A model generated the notes under the pieces. It was not told the DNA's origin. It made no database searches and worked only from the letters and a program-made list of their open reading frames with translations. Source: Acholeplasma laidlawii_A (GTDB taxonomy: Bacteria; Bacillota_I; Bacilli_A; Acholeplasmatales; Acholeplasmataceae). Taken from it: 64,000 nt of DNA. Made by a program: the position numbers and the translations under genes. Positions 55,652 to 63,265 of the stretch are shown here, in pieces (position 1 is the stretch's first letter; every line of letters begins with the position of its first letter). Where the stretch lies: NCBI RefSeq assembly GCF_030166555.2, contig NZ_CP126461.2; one strand, written 5' to 3'.

Positions 55652-56563
55652 TCACATGTAGATATGTACAAAAATAGTTTTTGATACACCATCAATTGTA
55701 ACTGTTAATCGTCCTAGTTCGTATGTTCTATCTCTAAAATCCTTGATGATTTCATATTTGTTCGTATCTATTTTGACAAAATACTCATTTCTATTTAATT
55801 GTAGATTAACATCAAATGATTCACTCGTACCGTACTCTATTATATCTCCAACTTTTAAATTTGATATTCCTATTGTATATCTTAAGTTGCTGGTAAATTG
55901 ATAATTATTTACATTAATCTCTTGAACAGCTAGCAAAAATGGATCATTCTCTTTTAAAGGTTGTGCAATCAAGCCTAAATAAGCACCATATACTTCGCTA
56001 CCTGTCACCATCTCAATATCATCATAAAATGACATTGGTATACTTACAACTTCTCCACTAGCCCTAAAACTAGATGATAAATAAGTCTTTTGATTATCAA
56101 TCTTATATCCATAAGATGATTGAGCTAAGTTAAGTTGGTATTTGATATATATACCATTCATTTCATTTGGAAGTTCTAGTAAACCTCCATCAATTTCGGT
56201 ATAGGTTTCATTCAAATAAACCGCTACATCTTCAGACTTTTCTCTGCTAGATAACGGACTTCCAATTTTAAAAACTTTAATTTCAAAGGTTTCACTTTTT
56301 TTGTTAACTGTTGCAGTTAAAATTACCATGACATCTTCATCTTTTTGATTAACGATAGCTTCATTTCCACTAATTACAATTGCATCGCTGTCAGAAGTCC
56401 ATACAAAAGGTGCATAGACGCCTTTTTCTAATTGAAAACTTCTTGTTACTTCTTTTGGAATGTTTTCTCTTTGCAAAGCTTGAAATGATTTTTCAGGATA
56501 ATCACATGATGATAGAATAAAAACACAAAAAAGTAAAACTGTGACAAAAAGTATTTTTTTCAT
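55652..56563 (-). CDS. Lipoprotein with Ig-like domain, paralogue 2
   Basis: A 303-residue lipoprotein almost identical to the gene at 48727-49638, with 18 differences in 305 aligned positions, mostly conservative. It has the same signal peptide, LSSC lipobox and atrophied Ig-like segment. The duplication includes about 160 bases of upstream DNA with both palindromes and ends at the CCTTTCGTG motif. GGAGGGGAGAT precedes two possible ATGs; the second is chosen to match paralogue 1. Function unknown. Confidence 0.8.
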   Translation of the reverse strand: MKKILFVTVLLFCVFILSSCDYPEKSFQALQRENIPKEVTRSFQLEKGVYAPFVWTSDSDAIVISGNEAIVNQKDEDVMVILTATVNKKSETFEIKVFKIGSPLSSREKSEDVAVYLNETYTEIDGGLLELPNEMNGIYIKYQLNLAQSSYGYKIDNQKTYLSSSFRASGEVVSIPMSFYDDIEMVTGSEVYGAYLGLIAQPLKENDPFLLAVQEINVNNYQFTSNLRYTIGISNLKVGDIIEYGTSESFDVNLQLNRNEYFVKIDTNKYEIIKDFRDRTYELGRLTVTIDGVSKTIFVHIYM

Positions 56564-56638
56564 GTTCATATCTCCCCTCCATTTTTTTGAATCAATCGTT
56601 ATCTTGTTTATATTTTATCACATACTGGTAGTAATCTC

Positions 56639-56677
56639 TATAACAAGTTTTGTTATACCAATTTATTGAACATGTTC
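56639..56677. promoter_or_regulatory. Palindromes upstream of lipoprotein paralogue 2
   Basis: TATAACAA-GTT-TTGTTATA (56639-56657) and GAACATGTTC (56668-56677), identical to those before paralogue 1. Confidence 0.5.
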
Positions 56678-56720
56678 ATAGATACTTGATTATTTGGACA
56701 AGCACAGTATATAAAATAAA

Positions 56721-56748
56721 CCTTTCGTGTTTTTATTGACCTTTCGTG
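56721..56748. repeat. Paired CCTTTCGTG cassette-end motif
   Basis: CCTTTCGTG at 56721 and 56740, each followed by a T-rich stretch (19-base step). The same pair occurs at 59386/59405. It lies inside the half-site of junction F that also matches the ssrA flank. Confidence 0.65.
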
Positions 56749-56825
56749 TTTTTACTAGGCATAAAAAGTTAAAAGTCTATAAATCACATTCATTATGTGA
56801 TGCATAGACTGATATTTTAGAAAGA

Positions 56826-56994
56826 AAAAAGGGATTATCTACCTATTTTCCTATTCTTTATAGTTGATACGATTGTATCAACACTGTTGTGCAAATATGG
56901 CTTTGACTACCTATTTTGATACAAATACGTACCCCTAGCAGAAATCACGCACCCTTGAATTATTTTACGCACCCTTGACTAGTTTTACGCACCC
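56826..56994. repeat. Cassette junction F with four 20-bp-phased motifs
   Basis: Terminator-like GGGATTATCTACC at 56831, arms TGTATCAA (56874-56881) and TTGATACA (56916-56923), then ACGTACCC at 56927 and ACGCACCC at 56947, 56967 and 56987, exactly 20 bases apart. This is the most complete copy. Confidence 0.8.
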
Positions 56995-57030
56995 CATAAT
57001 TAGCATTTAAACCAATCTTAAAACAAGCCA

Positions 57031-57252
57031 TTAATATATCATTTTCTTAAGTAAATTTCTACCATCTTCGTATGCTATATCTACGTCTTTATATTTTTTT
57101 CTAAGTGCATACAACGAGTTTTCAGCCATACCCAGTTCAGATGCAATCACGCCCATACCACATGAACGACTTGCTAGTTCTTTAATAAGTTTTAGTTTGG
57201 ATTCCAAGGTACCATCAGTCTTCCATTTTTGATAATTATCCTTTCTCATCAT
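57031..57252 (-). CDS. Small helix-turn-helix protein
   Basis: A 73-residue, basic, all-helical protein. IKELASRSCGMGVIASELGM followed by ENSLYALRKKY fits a homeodomain-like helix-turn-helix of the kind found in phage terminase small subunits and transposase N-termini. It is too short to be a complete transposase. GAGG lies just upstream of two adjacent ATGs. It ends just before junction F. DNA binding is likely; the target, perhaps the junction repeats, is unknown. Confidence 0.62.
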   Translation of the reverse strand: MMRKDNYQKWKTDGTLESKLKLIKELASRSCGMGVIASELGMAENSLYALRKKYKDVDIAYEDGRNLLKKMIY

Positions 57253-57936
57253 CAGTCCTCGTTTCTAAAGACTATAGAGGAACTACGACTATTTCTCGCA
57301 CTGCTTATGCAGTAGGTTCATTACCAGCTCACATGGATTTTACCGCTTATATCTTTTTTCATGGGTTGGCTCAGAGCATACAAAAATAAAAGAACCAATC
57401 ATTTCTGATCAGTTCTAATTCTTACCAATTAAAGATTATTAAAGACTTGTATAATTAAAGTTATTAAGATTAAATACAAACAAGCCAAGGAGAAACTAAT
57501 AATGACTGAATTTTATCCAGACTTTAAACTTATGAAAAACTATCACAACAGGCACATATCAAAAAGAGAATTTATCGAAAGTGGCACCACTTATGGCAGA
57601 TGAAATGAAACTTTATATCAAGTTAAGTTTTATGAAAATGATATATTGATTGATTCATTTGTATTAAACAAAAAAACTGCAGTTAAGCCGTTTTGTTCTT
57701 TTTTGTGTCCTACTACTAACATAAGTAATCAAGTCTTGAACTAATTAAGCCTGATTTTGATAACTGATTGAAGTGAACCATATGCGCTTGAAGAAATGAC
57801 TACATTACAACTTGTTATCGTATCAAAGTAAAACGTGATGTTTAATGCTCATTATTTGTATAATCTTAAGAAACCATTCTCGATTTATCTTTAATGATTG
57901 TTTCAATAATGCGCTTTATTTAAGTAACGATTAAAA
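57253..57936. other. 684-base gap: broken plus-strand gene and a hairpin
   Basis: No intact gene. Contents: a hairpin at about 57390-57411 (AGAACC...GGTTCT-type arms with T-rich minus flank) and the interrupted plus-strand frame 57502-57744. The remaining 190 bases next to the lipoprotein stop show no coding frame I can support. Confidence 0.55.
57502..57744 (+). pseudogene. 80-residue frame interrupted by TGA at a likely Trp
   Basis: AAGGAG nine bases upstream of an ATG opens MTEFYPDFKLMKNYHNRHIS...TTYGR, then TGA at 57601. The same frame continues NETLYQVKFYENDILIDSFVL to a TAA at 57742. A Trp at the TGA would give a smooth sequence. Either TGG has mutated to TGA, or the gene came from a Mollicute that reads TGA as Trp. 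Family unknown. Confidence 0.45.
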
Positions 57937-58629
57937 TTATCCTTGAATCAAGCCGACGAAAAAGTTCGACAAGTCATCTTCAATTTCAACAAGATACATA
58001 TTGTCGTTTTTCATGAAAGAAAATAAATAGAGTTTCCCCTCATTAATGTAATAGGTCTTTCTTAAGGATGTTAAAAGTCCATCGTCACTAATCTTGTAGA
58101 AAAAATAGGCTTGATCTCCTAAGAGAATGTTTTCATGCTTCTTTGGATTCTTTTCTTCTACTATAAGTAATTCATCTAGTTTCTTATTTATTATCTGATT
58201 GGCTTCTATTTCATGAAATTCATCAAAATGGGTATTGCTCACACCCTTTGCCCAATAAAAATGATAGGCCTCATAAGAAGCATAATACTGTTTTGCTTCA
58301 TCAAACCGGTCTTTTGCAACATACAAATGATGTTGCCAAATACCATAACGAATCGAAAAAATATCGAATGGAGCATACGAAATCTGATAGCCGTCGGTGT
58401 TTCCAATCACGACATATTCTTCATTCCATACGTCATCTGATTTTTCATAAAGATCCCCCACAAAACACGTGGATTGAGAATTGGCAAATAGGTTTCCATA
58501 AAATCCTGTTTGATATGTGACGCCATTTATTGCATAACTTTGTGGTATGGAACGATTAGCACAAGCACTTAATGAGGATGCTAGCATGAATCCCAATAAT
58601 AGGATAATGGTATGCTTAATCTTATTCAT
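57937..58629 (-). CDS. Lipoprotein, unknown function
   Basis: A 230-residue lipoprotein with signal peptide and lipobox SLSAC. The mature part is rich in Tyr, His and Asp (IRYGIWQHHLYVAKDRFDEAKQ is cut here to IWQHHLYVAKD) and ends with a hydrophobic helix-like stretch. No family recognised. Base composition is less AT-rich than the neighbours, which suggests a different origin. The start at 58629 has a weak AAGGCG site; ATGs further upstream are open. Confidence 0.65.
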   Translation of the reverse strand: MNKIKHTIILLLGFMLASSLSACANRSIPQSYAINGVTYQTGFYGNLFANSQSTCFVGDLYEKSDDVWNEEYVVIGNTDGYQISYAPFDIFSIRYGIWQHHLYVAKDRFDEAKQYYASYEAYHFYWAKGVSNTHFDEFHEIEANQIINKKLDELLIVEEKNPKKHENILLGDQAYFFYKISDDGLLTSLRKTYYINEGKLYLFSFMKNDNMYLVEIEDDLSNFFVGLIQG

Positions 58630-58790
58630 TTTGACGCCTTTTTTCTTAATCTCTTCAATCATTTTATAACTTCCCACTTTCATAAACTTTGAAAACTCGG
58701 TTTGCAACAAAAACTCTTTGTATGTACTCAACCTTTTATAAATATTTTGCTATATCATCCAATTTTTTGTATACTTTATAATCTCCATAC

Positions 58791-58846
58791 ATGTGCTAGG
58801 GCGACTATTTTGATACACTATCGTACCCCTTTAAAAAGTTAGTACC
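58791..58846. repeat. Cassette junction G (one half-site)
   Basis: ATGTGCTAGGGCGACTATTT then TTGATACA (58809-58816), TCGTACC at 58821 and TAGTACC at 58840 (19-base step). The left arm and ssrA-like half are replaced by other sequence. Confidence 0.65.
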
Positions 58847-58963
58847 CCTATGCTATTATTTTTGTATCTCAAAATACAATTTTATTATACCTTTACGTTT
58901 TAAAATATAAACGACAAAAGAACAACTAAACAAACTTGATAAATTTTGAGTTTCACTATCATA

Positions 58964-59185
58964 TTAAAACGTTTTTCTAATAGTTTTACGAAAAACTAAA
59001 GATCCAACTATAATTAAGAATATACCAACAAAACCTAATGCAATTAAAATTGTATCTAAATACCCATTAATAAAATACTGTTCATGTTTCCAAAAGTTGT
59101 TATAAATTAATCTGTACTGTATTATCGAATAAACCAAACTGGCTATTCCTAACACAATTAAACTTAAAGAAAATATTTTTTTCAT
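58964..59185 (-). CDS. Small two-helix membrane protein
   Basis: A 73-residue protein with two hydrophobic helices (about 4-24 and 43-64) and a basic C-terminus (FRKTIRKTF). A GGCGGGA site lies about ten bases before the ATG. It follows the ssrA-side half-site H at a distance of about 200 bases and precedes junction G, so it is the first passenger gene from ssrA. Function unknown. Confidence 0.6.
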   Translation of the reverse strand: MKKIFSLSLIVLGIASLVYSIIQYRLIYNNFWKHEQYFINGYLDTILIALGFVGIFLIIVGSLVFRKTIRKTF

Positions 59186-59385
59186 TATTTTAAATCCCGC
59201 CTTGCTTTAACAAGTTAATTTATCCAGTCTAATAGTCCAACAATCAAAATTCATCCTTTAAAATATCATATCATAAATAAATACTAATTTAAAGATAGTT
59301 TAAATAACTGATTTCACTTATCATATCATTCATTCATAATGATGTCTTTCTATTTGCGATTCGTTGAATCTTTTGAATTTTTCGA

Positions 59386-59557
59386 CCTTTCGTGTTTTTA
59401 TTGAGCTTTCGTGTTTCTATAAAGCCCAGAAATAGAGCATTATACAATCGATCACAGTTATTCAAATTATTAACTAATGGTCTGTAAAGAAAAAAGGGAT
59501 TATCTCCCTATTTTCCTATTCTATAAGGTCAATACTATTGTATCAACACTGTTGTTC
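59386..59557. repeat. Half-site H next to ssrA, cut by the IS150-type element
   Basis: CCTTTCGTG at 59386 and GCTTTCGTG at 59405, terminator-like GGGA-TTATC-TCCC at 59496-59508, and TGTATCAA at 59539-59546, ending at the IS edge. Joining 59557 to 61044 gives ACACTGTTGTTC-TAATATGGTGG, with the last bases being the tmRNA 3' end. Confidence 0.7.
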
Positions 59558-59607
59558 TGCTTTAGTTTTCTTTTCTTGGAGAAGATTCTAATGAACCCTC
59601 GTATTTA

Positions 59608-60411
59608 TTATATATTATTTAAAGAGCGATTTCTATAATCAATAGGATTCGTTTTTAATTTTAGAACGATTCTAGTGTTGTTATAGTATTCAATGTATTC
59701 ATCAATACCTTTAATTAATTCATCAGCTGAATTAAATTCATCTTCATGTCCATACCACATTTCATCTTTGATTCTGCCAAAAAAGGTTTCGGTCGGACTA
59801 TTATCTAAACAGTTTCCTTTTCTACTCATGGATTGAATCATCCCTAATTCAATTAGTCTCTCTTGATATCTCGAATTTTGATATTGTATGCCTTGATCTG
59901 ATTGGATCATCATACCCTCAATTTGATTCCCATGCTTTTGCTTCAATTGAGTCAGCATATGCATCACTTTATCGACCTTGGCATCTTTGGCTGCTACATA
60001 AGACAGAACTTCTCTGGTATTAAAATCAATAACTGGAGATAAATAAACTGCTGCGTTTTTAACTCTAAACATTGTAATGTCTATACCTGCTTTTTCAAAG
60101 GGTCTTGTTGTTATAAATGTTTGTTTCATGTGATTAGGCTTTACATATCCTTTATCCCCTTCATATGATGAGTATTTACGCCATTTCTTGCTTCTAAACT
60201 TAAGATAACCTTTATTTCTCATAATCTCTAAAACTTTATTGTTTCCTATCTTATATCCTAAATTCTTTAATTCAATGTAAATCGCGTTGTAATGCTGTCT
60301 TTTTTTATGCTTCTTTAAATATAACTCATCAATTTTATCTTCAATTTCTTGATACTTATTTACCTTGTTTTTAATGACTGATAGATTGTAATAATAAACC
60401 GATGGTGCCAT
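59608..60411 (-). CDS. IS150-type transposase, catalytic part (OrfB region)
   Basis: The integrase-core part (267 residues from the first ATG): HTH_21 region with HYNAIYIELKNLGYKIGNNK, then the DDE catalytic core with Asp in GIDITMFRV, Asp in IQSDQGIQY and Glu in SPTETFFGRIKDE. It shares one reading frame with the OrfA region and is separated from it only by a TGA at 60553-60555; the 47 codons between that stop and this ATG are also coding (LRAEIEYLKKSQSLTQKLEG). Production probably needs readthrough, or the gene is dead. Confidence 0.88.
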   Translation of the reverse strand: MAPSVYYYNLSVIKNKVNKYQEIEDKIDELYLKKHKKRQHYNAIYIELKNLGYKIGNNKVLEIMRNKGYLKFRSKKWRKYSSYEGDKGYVKPNHMKQTFITTRPFEKAGIDITMFRVKNAAVYLSPVIDFNTREVLSYVAAKDAKVDKVMHMLTQLKQKHGNQIEGMMIQSDQGIQYQNSRYQERLIELGMIQSMSRKGNCLDNSPTETFFGRIKDEMWYGHEDEFNSADELIKGIDEYIEYYNNTRIVLKLKTNPIDYRNRSLNNI

Positions 60412-60552
60412 ATCTATGATTGCTAGAAGGTGCTCTAATTTATGTTTCTTCCTTAACCCTGCAACAATTAAAACTTTATCCTTATTTGTTGCTCCTTCTA
60501 GCTTTTGGGTTAAGGACTGAGATTTTTTTAAGTATTCTATCTCTGCACGTAG

Positions 60553-60969
60553 TCACTCGTTTTCTTCCTTTAATTTTTTATCTACGATATTTCTTGCACG
60601 ATCATCCTTTAATACATAATTCTTTCTAGGATAGGTATCTTGTACGCCTGCTTCACCTTTGTTTTTATAGTTCTTAATCCAGTCTTGTAAAATGGTCGGA
60701 TCTGTTAATCCAAAATCTAGTGCCACACTTCTAATTGATTCACTACCTTCAAGTACTCTTTTAATAGCCAGCAGTTTTGTATCACGATAATATACTTTGC
60801 CTTCTCTATTTAGAAATACTTCCGATCCAAATTTCTTATATAGATTGACATAGTACTTGATATTGCTGATATCGTAGTTATCATAGTCTTGTGAAATATG
60901 TGATAATGATTTACCTTTCAGTAAATGTTCCTCTACCATTTTTAATTTCATTTCCTGCGTGATTCTCAT
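60553..60969 (-). CDS. IS150-type transposase, DNA-binding part (OrfA region)
   Basis: 138 residues with two helix-turn-helix units (KMVEEHLLKGKSLSHISQDY; IRSVALDFGLTDPTILQDWI) and a charged coiled tail KKLKEENE before TGA. Related IS150 proteins read ENEWLRAEIEYLKK, so the stop sits at a normally conserved Trp. OrfA and OrfB are in the same frame here, unlike the usual minus-one frameshift arrangement. Other Trp codons of the gene are TGG. Confidence 0.85.
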   Translation of the reverse strand: MRITQEMKLKMVEEHLLKGKSLSHISQDYDNYDISNIKYYVNLYKKFGSEVFLNREGKVYYRDTKLLAIKRVLEGSESIRSVALDFGLTDPTILQDWIKNYKNKGEAGVQDTYPRKNYVLKDDRARNIVDKKLKEENE

Positions 60970-61048
60970 AAAAAAAGTTCCCTCAATCTTGATTGGTTAT
61001 ATTCATTATAACCTTTCTCCAAGATTTGGAAACTATTTCATTCTAATA

Positions 61049-61403
61049 TGGTGGAACCGATGGGAGTCGAACCCATGTACGAGACTTTTCTTCTATTATA
61101 ATCTACATGTTTAGTCAATTTAATAGTTTAATACCGCTTAGTAAATTAACAAAATTAGCAAGTACGAGGCTAGTTTCGAATTTTCATGCTATACACCTAG
61201 ACATATGTATAACCATAACATGCTTTACTGAGGCAAGTCTAAAGTCACATGTAAACTATTAGAGTGCCAAGCAATTTGTCTTAATTAAGCAAATGCTAAA
61301 GTTTGTGTTTGGTTTCCGGTTATTATAACCTCGTGTTTTTAAGCGCACTACCGCTACATGCATATAATAGATTCCAGGCCCCGGCAAATCCATAAACGGC
61401 CCC
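61049..61403 (-). ncRNA. ssrA: Transfer-messenger RNA
   Basis: A 355-base tmRNA. The 5' end GGGGCCG pairs with CGGTTCC before the encoded ACCA 3' end. The T arm (GGGTTCGACTCCC) and 5' GTTTATGGATT are typical. The internal frame 61285-61317 encodes GNQTQTLAFA and TAA. The RNA rescues stalled ribosomes and tags the products. A promoter lies at 61415-61443. The cassette array begins at its 3' end. Confidence 0.95.
61285..61317 (-). other. tmRNA tag reading frame
   Basis: GGA AAC CAA ACA CAA ACT then TTA GCA TTT GCT TAA: tag GNQTQTLAFA. It ends AFA like other Mollicute tags and is only ten residues long. The resume codon GGA is inferred from frame and the AATAACC upstream. Confidence 0.75.
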
Positions 61404-61414
61404 ATTCCATATCT

Positions 61415-61443
61415 ATTTTACCTTTTTTATTAAAACTTAGCAA
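61415..61443 (-). promoter_or_regulatory. Promoter of ssrA
   Basis: TTGCTA (61438-61443) and TAAAAT (61415-61420) on the minus strand with a 17-base spacer, 11 bases before the tmRNA 5' end. The -35 box lies inside the last codons of the ECF gene. Confidence 0.75.
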
Positions 61444-62203
61444 GTTTTTGTTGTACTAATGGTACACGTTGTAAGGCTAAATAAATAGGTGTACCAATAA
61501 GTGCAGCAATTACAGCTTCCGTAAGACCATTAAATCCTACAATAAAGACAATGACATCCATAACTTGATCAGTTTGAAATACTTGAAAGAATGCATCATA
61601 TGAAAATAATGCTACTGAAGCTAGTACTAAAAACGTATGAATCAAAGTACCTACAATGAATGTTGAAGGTACTACGAGAGATTTAAAATCATGTTTGAAA
61701 TATAAGTAGATATATAAACCGATAAAAACTAATAGTATACTACTTGCTATAACATAATTCCAGGTATCTGTTAAGTTACTAAAGACCACAAATGTACCTT
61801 CAAATATTGCTACAGTGGTAATAATTGCTACCAAACCAATAATAATGAAACTTCCAATTTCAGTTTTTTTTAAGATTTTAAATAATCTAAATAGGAAGAA
61901 TACAGCAAATACAAATAAAACTCTTGGTAGTATACTTACTAACGGGTTAATAAATGCAATATTAAGCCCTACAGGGTTCATAGCTGCCTTAATTAAACTT
62001 ACTACACCAAATGCAAGTCCTGGTATCCAAAAATATTTAAAAGATAACAAAAATGCCGCGATTAAGACTGGGATATGTAGTATTGTGATTGGATTACCTG
62101 GAACAATTGTAATAAATCCAATTTGTGGTACCATACCCATTAAAAAAATTAGTGCAACAAAAATAGAAGTTAACACTAATTCGAATGTTTGATTTTTTCT
62201 CAT
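61430..62203 (-). CDS. ECF transporter S component
   Basis: A 257-residue integral membrane protein with six or more helices, the N-terminal SIFVALIFLMGMVPQIGFI and the following PGNPITILHIPVLIAAFLL typical of ECF substrate-binding (S) subunits. It would pair with a shared EcfAA'T module encoded elsewhere to import a vitamin or similar compound. The extra C-terminal helix is longer than in BioY or ThiT. A strong promoter and GGAG site precede it. The substrate cannot be told; the short GC-rich leader shows no riboswitch I recognise. Confidence 0.82.
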   Translation of the reverse strand: MRKNQTFELVLTSIFVALIFLMGMVPQIGFITIVPGNPITILHIPVLIAAFLLSFKYFWIPGLAFGVVSLIKAAMNPVGLNIAFINPLVSILPRVLFVFAVFFLFRLFKILKKTEIGSFIIIGLVAIITTVAIFEGTFVVFSNLTDTWNYVIASSILLVFIGLYIYLYFKHDFKSLVVPSTFIVGTLIHTFLVLASVALFSYDAFFQVFQTDQVMDVIVFIVGFNGLTEAVIAALIGTPIYLALQRVPLVQQKLAKF

Positions 62204-62250
62204 ATAATTTTCTCCTTTTTAGGCCACTTTGGGTCCCATAAGTTAAAAAT

Positions 62251-62280
62251 ATTATACCACACGTAAAATATATAGTTCAA
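62251..62280 (-). promoter_or_regulatory. Promoter of the ECF S-component gene
   Basis: TTGAAC (62275-62280) and TATAAT (62251-62256) on the minus strand with an 18-base spacer. The leader is about 40 bases and includes TATGGGACCCAAAGTGGCC. Confidence 0.7.
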
Positions 62281-62325
62281 GTATATAACCTAGGTATTTA
62301 AAATATGTAAAAAAGTTTTAAAAAT

Positions 62326-62832
62326 TTATAGATCTAGTCTCATTAAATTGTTATCAAAATACACACCGTCAATTTTTGTTGATCGTTTATCTACAGCATA
62401 TGTGTAGAATCCAAACTTTTCATAAAGTCCGATTGCTTTATGATTATTAGATAATACTTCAAGGTAAATTGTTTCAGTAATACCGGTAGACTTCGCATAA
62501 TCTATAAGTGTTTTTATTAACATAGAACCAACACCTTGATTCCAATAAGATTTTAAAACAGATATACCAATACTAGACTTATGTTTCGTTCTATCTTTTG
62601 TATGAAGTTGTATGTGAGCAGTAGCTATAATTTTTAAATTATCTTTTACAATATACATTTTTTTAAAAGGTGTCTTACTAAAAGAATCTATTACTTTCAT
62701 CTCTTCTTCTATACTTAAACCAACACCTTCTGAACCAAATAATAAGAAGTCGGTTTCACTTCCAACTTCTTTTAGGTAATTTAACATATCTTTAGCATCT
62801 TCTCTTTGAACCAATTCTACCTTAAATGTCAT
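62326..62832 (-). CDS. GNAT-family N-acetyltransferase
   Basis: A 168-residue acetyltransferase. The acetyl-CoA loop is SYWNQGVGSMLIKTL (QGVGS corresponds to Q/RxxGxG), followed by the conserved VLSNNHKAIGLYEKFGFYTY. Length is normal. It lies 14 bases downstream of the small gene at 62846 and probably shares its transcript. The substrate is unknown; the last part resembles the SpeG/RimI-like subgroup. Confidence 0.9.
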   Translation of the reverse strand: MTFKVELVQREDAKDMLNYLKEVGSETDFLLFGSEGVGLSIEEEMKVIDSFSKTPFKKMYIVKDNLKIIATAHIQLHTKDRTKHKSSIGISVLKSYWNQGVGSMLIKTLIDYAKSTGITETIYLEVLSNNHKAIGLYEKFGFYTYAVDKRSTKIDGVYFDNNLMRLDL

Positions 62833-62845
62833 TTCATTTCCTCAT

Positions 62846-63265
62846 TTATTCTAATAGTGAAATTTGTCTTAATCTTTCACTTACAACTTGATTAGCATCT
62901 TTTGTTTGAAATTGTATCATTTTTATCAAATAATCACAACATTTAAGTGCATGTGTTTTTACTTGGATCGTGGACACCATATGAGCAAGCGCTCTAATGT
63001 AGAACTGTTTGTCATTTTCGAGTGTTTTAGCTAGTTTATGTAACTTAAAAGCATACTCCCTAGCAGTTAATACATTTTGCAGACCTAAAAGTGATTCATT
63101 AATTAGTGAAAGTACTTCCTTATTATTTAAATCAAATTCAAGCCTGAAATGAGGTTGCATAACATTCTTTAGCCATAGTAAAATGGATTCTTTAGTATGA
63201 AAATTAAATCTCTTTATAAAATCATCATAAACATTGAGTTTGTATTGATTAAATGACGATTTCAT
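62846..63265 (-). CDS. Helical protein, possibly Imm-5-like
   Basis: A 139-residue all-helical cytoplasmic protein. The segment IRALAHMVSTIQVKTHALKC resembles the His-containing repeat of small putative immunity (Imm-5-like) proteins, but the match is by eye and weak. The start shares ATGA with the stop of the M20 gene, so it belongs to that operon, followed by the acetyltransferase gene. Function unknown. Confidence 0.65.
   Translation of the reverse strand: MKSSFNQYKLNVYDDFIKRFNFHTKESILLWLKNVMQPHFRLEFDLNNKEVLSLINESLLGLQNVLTAREYAFKLHKLAKTLENDKQFYIRALAHMVSTIQVKTHALKCCDYLIKMIQFQTKDANQVVSERLRQISLLE

Larger units (their letters stand above)
59558..61040 (-). mobile_element. Complete IS150-type (IS3 family) element, 1483 bp
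   Basis: Imperfect 26-bp terminal repeats at 59558-59583 and 61015-61040 share TAGTTT and TCTTGGAGAA (19 of 26 positions) and begin with TG. The target triplet TTC is present on both sides (59555-59557 and 61041-61043), the 3-bp duplication typical of the IS150 group. The element lies eight bases beyond the ssrA 3' end. Its transposase frame carries one TGA. Confidence 0.9.

Noticed and set aside
56927..56994. CRISPR array made of the 20-base phased repeats
   Set aside because: The repeats are 8-9 bases long, only four in number, with AT-rich similar spacers and no cas genes.
48520..59557. Integron with attC sites
   Set aside because: The junctions lack RYYYAAC/GTTRRRY boxes and the nested inverted repeats of attC, and no IntI-like integrase is in the window. 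The resemblance is only in layout.
62204..62250. Riboswitch in front of the ECF S-component gene
   Set aside because: The 40-base leader has a GC-rich stretch, but I could not match it to preQ1, thiamine, THF or cobalamin types; too short for most.
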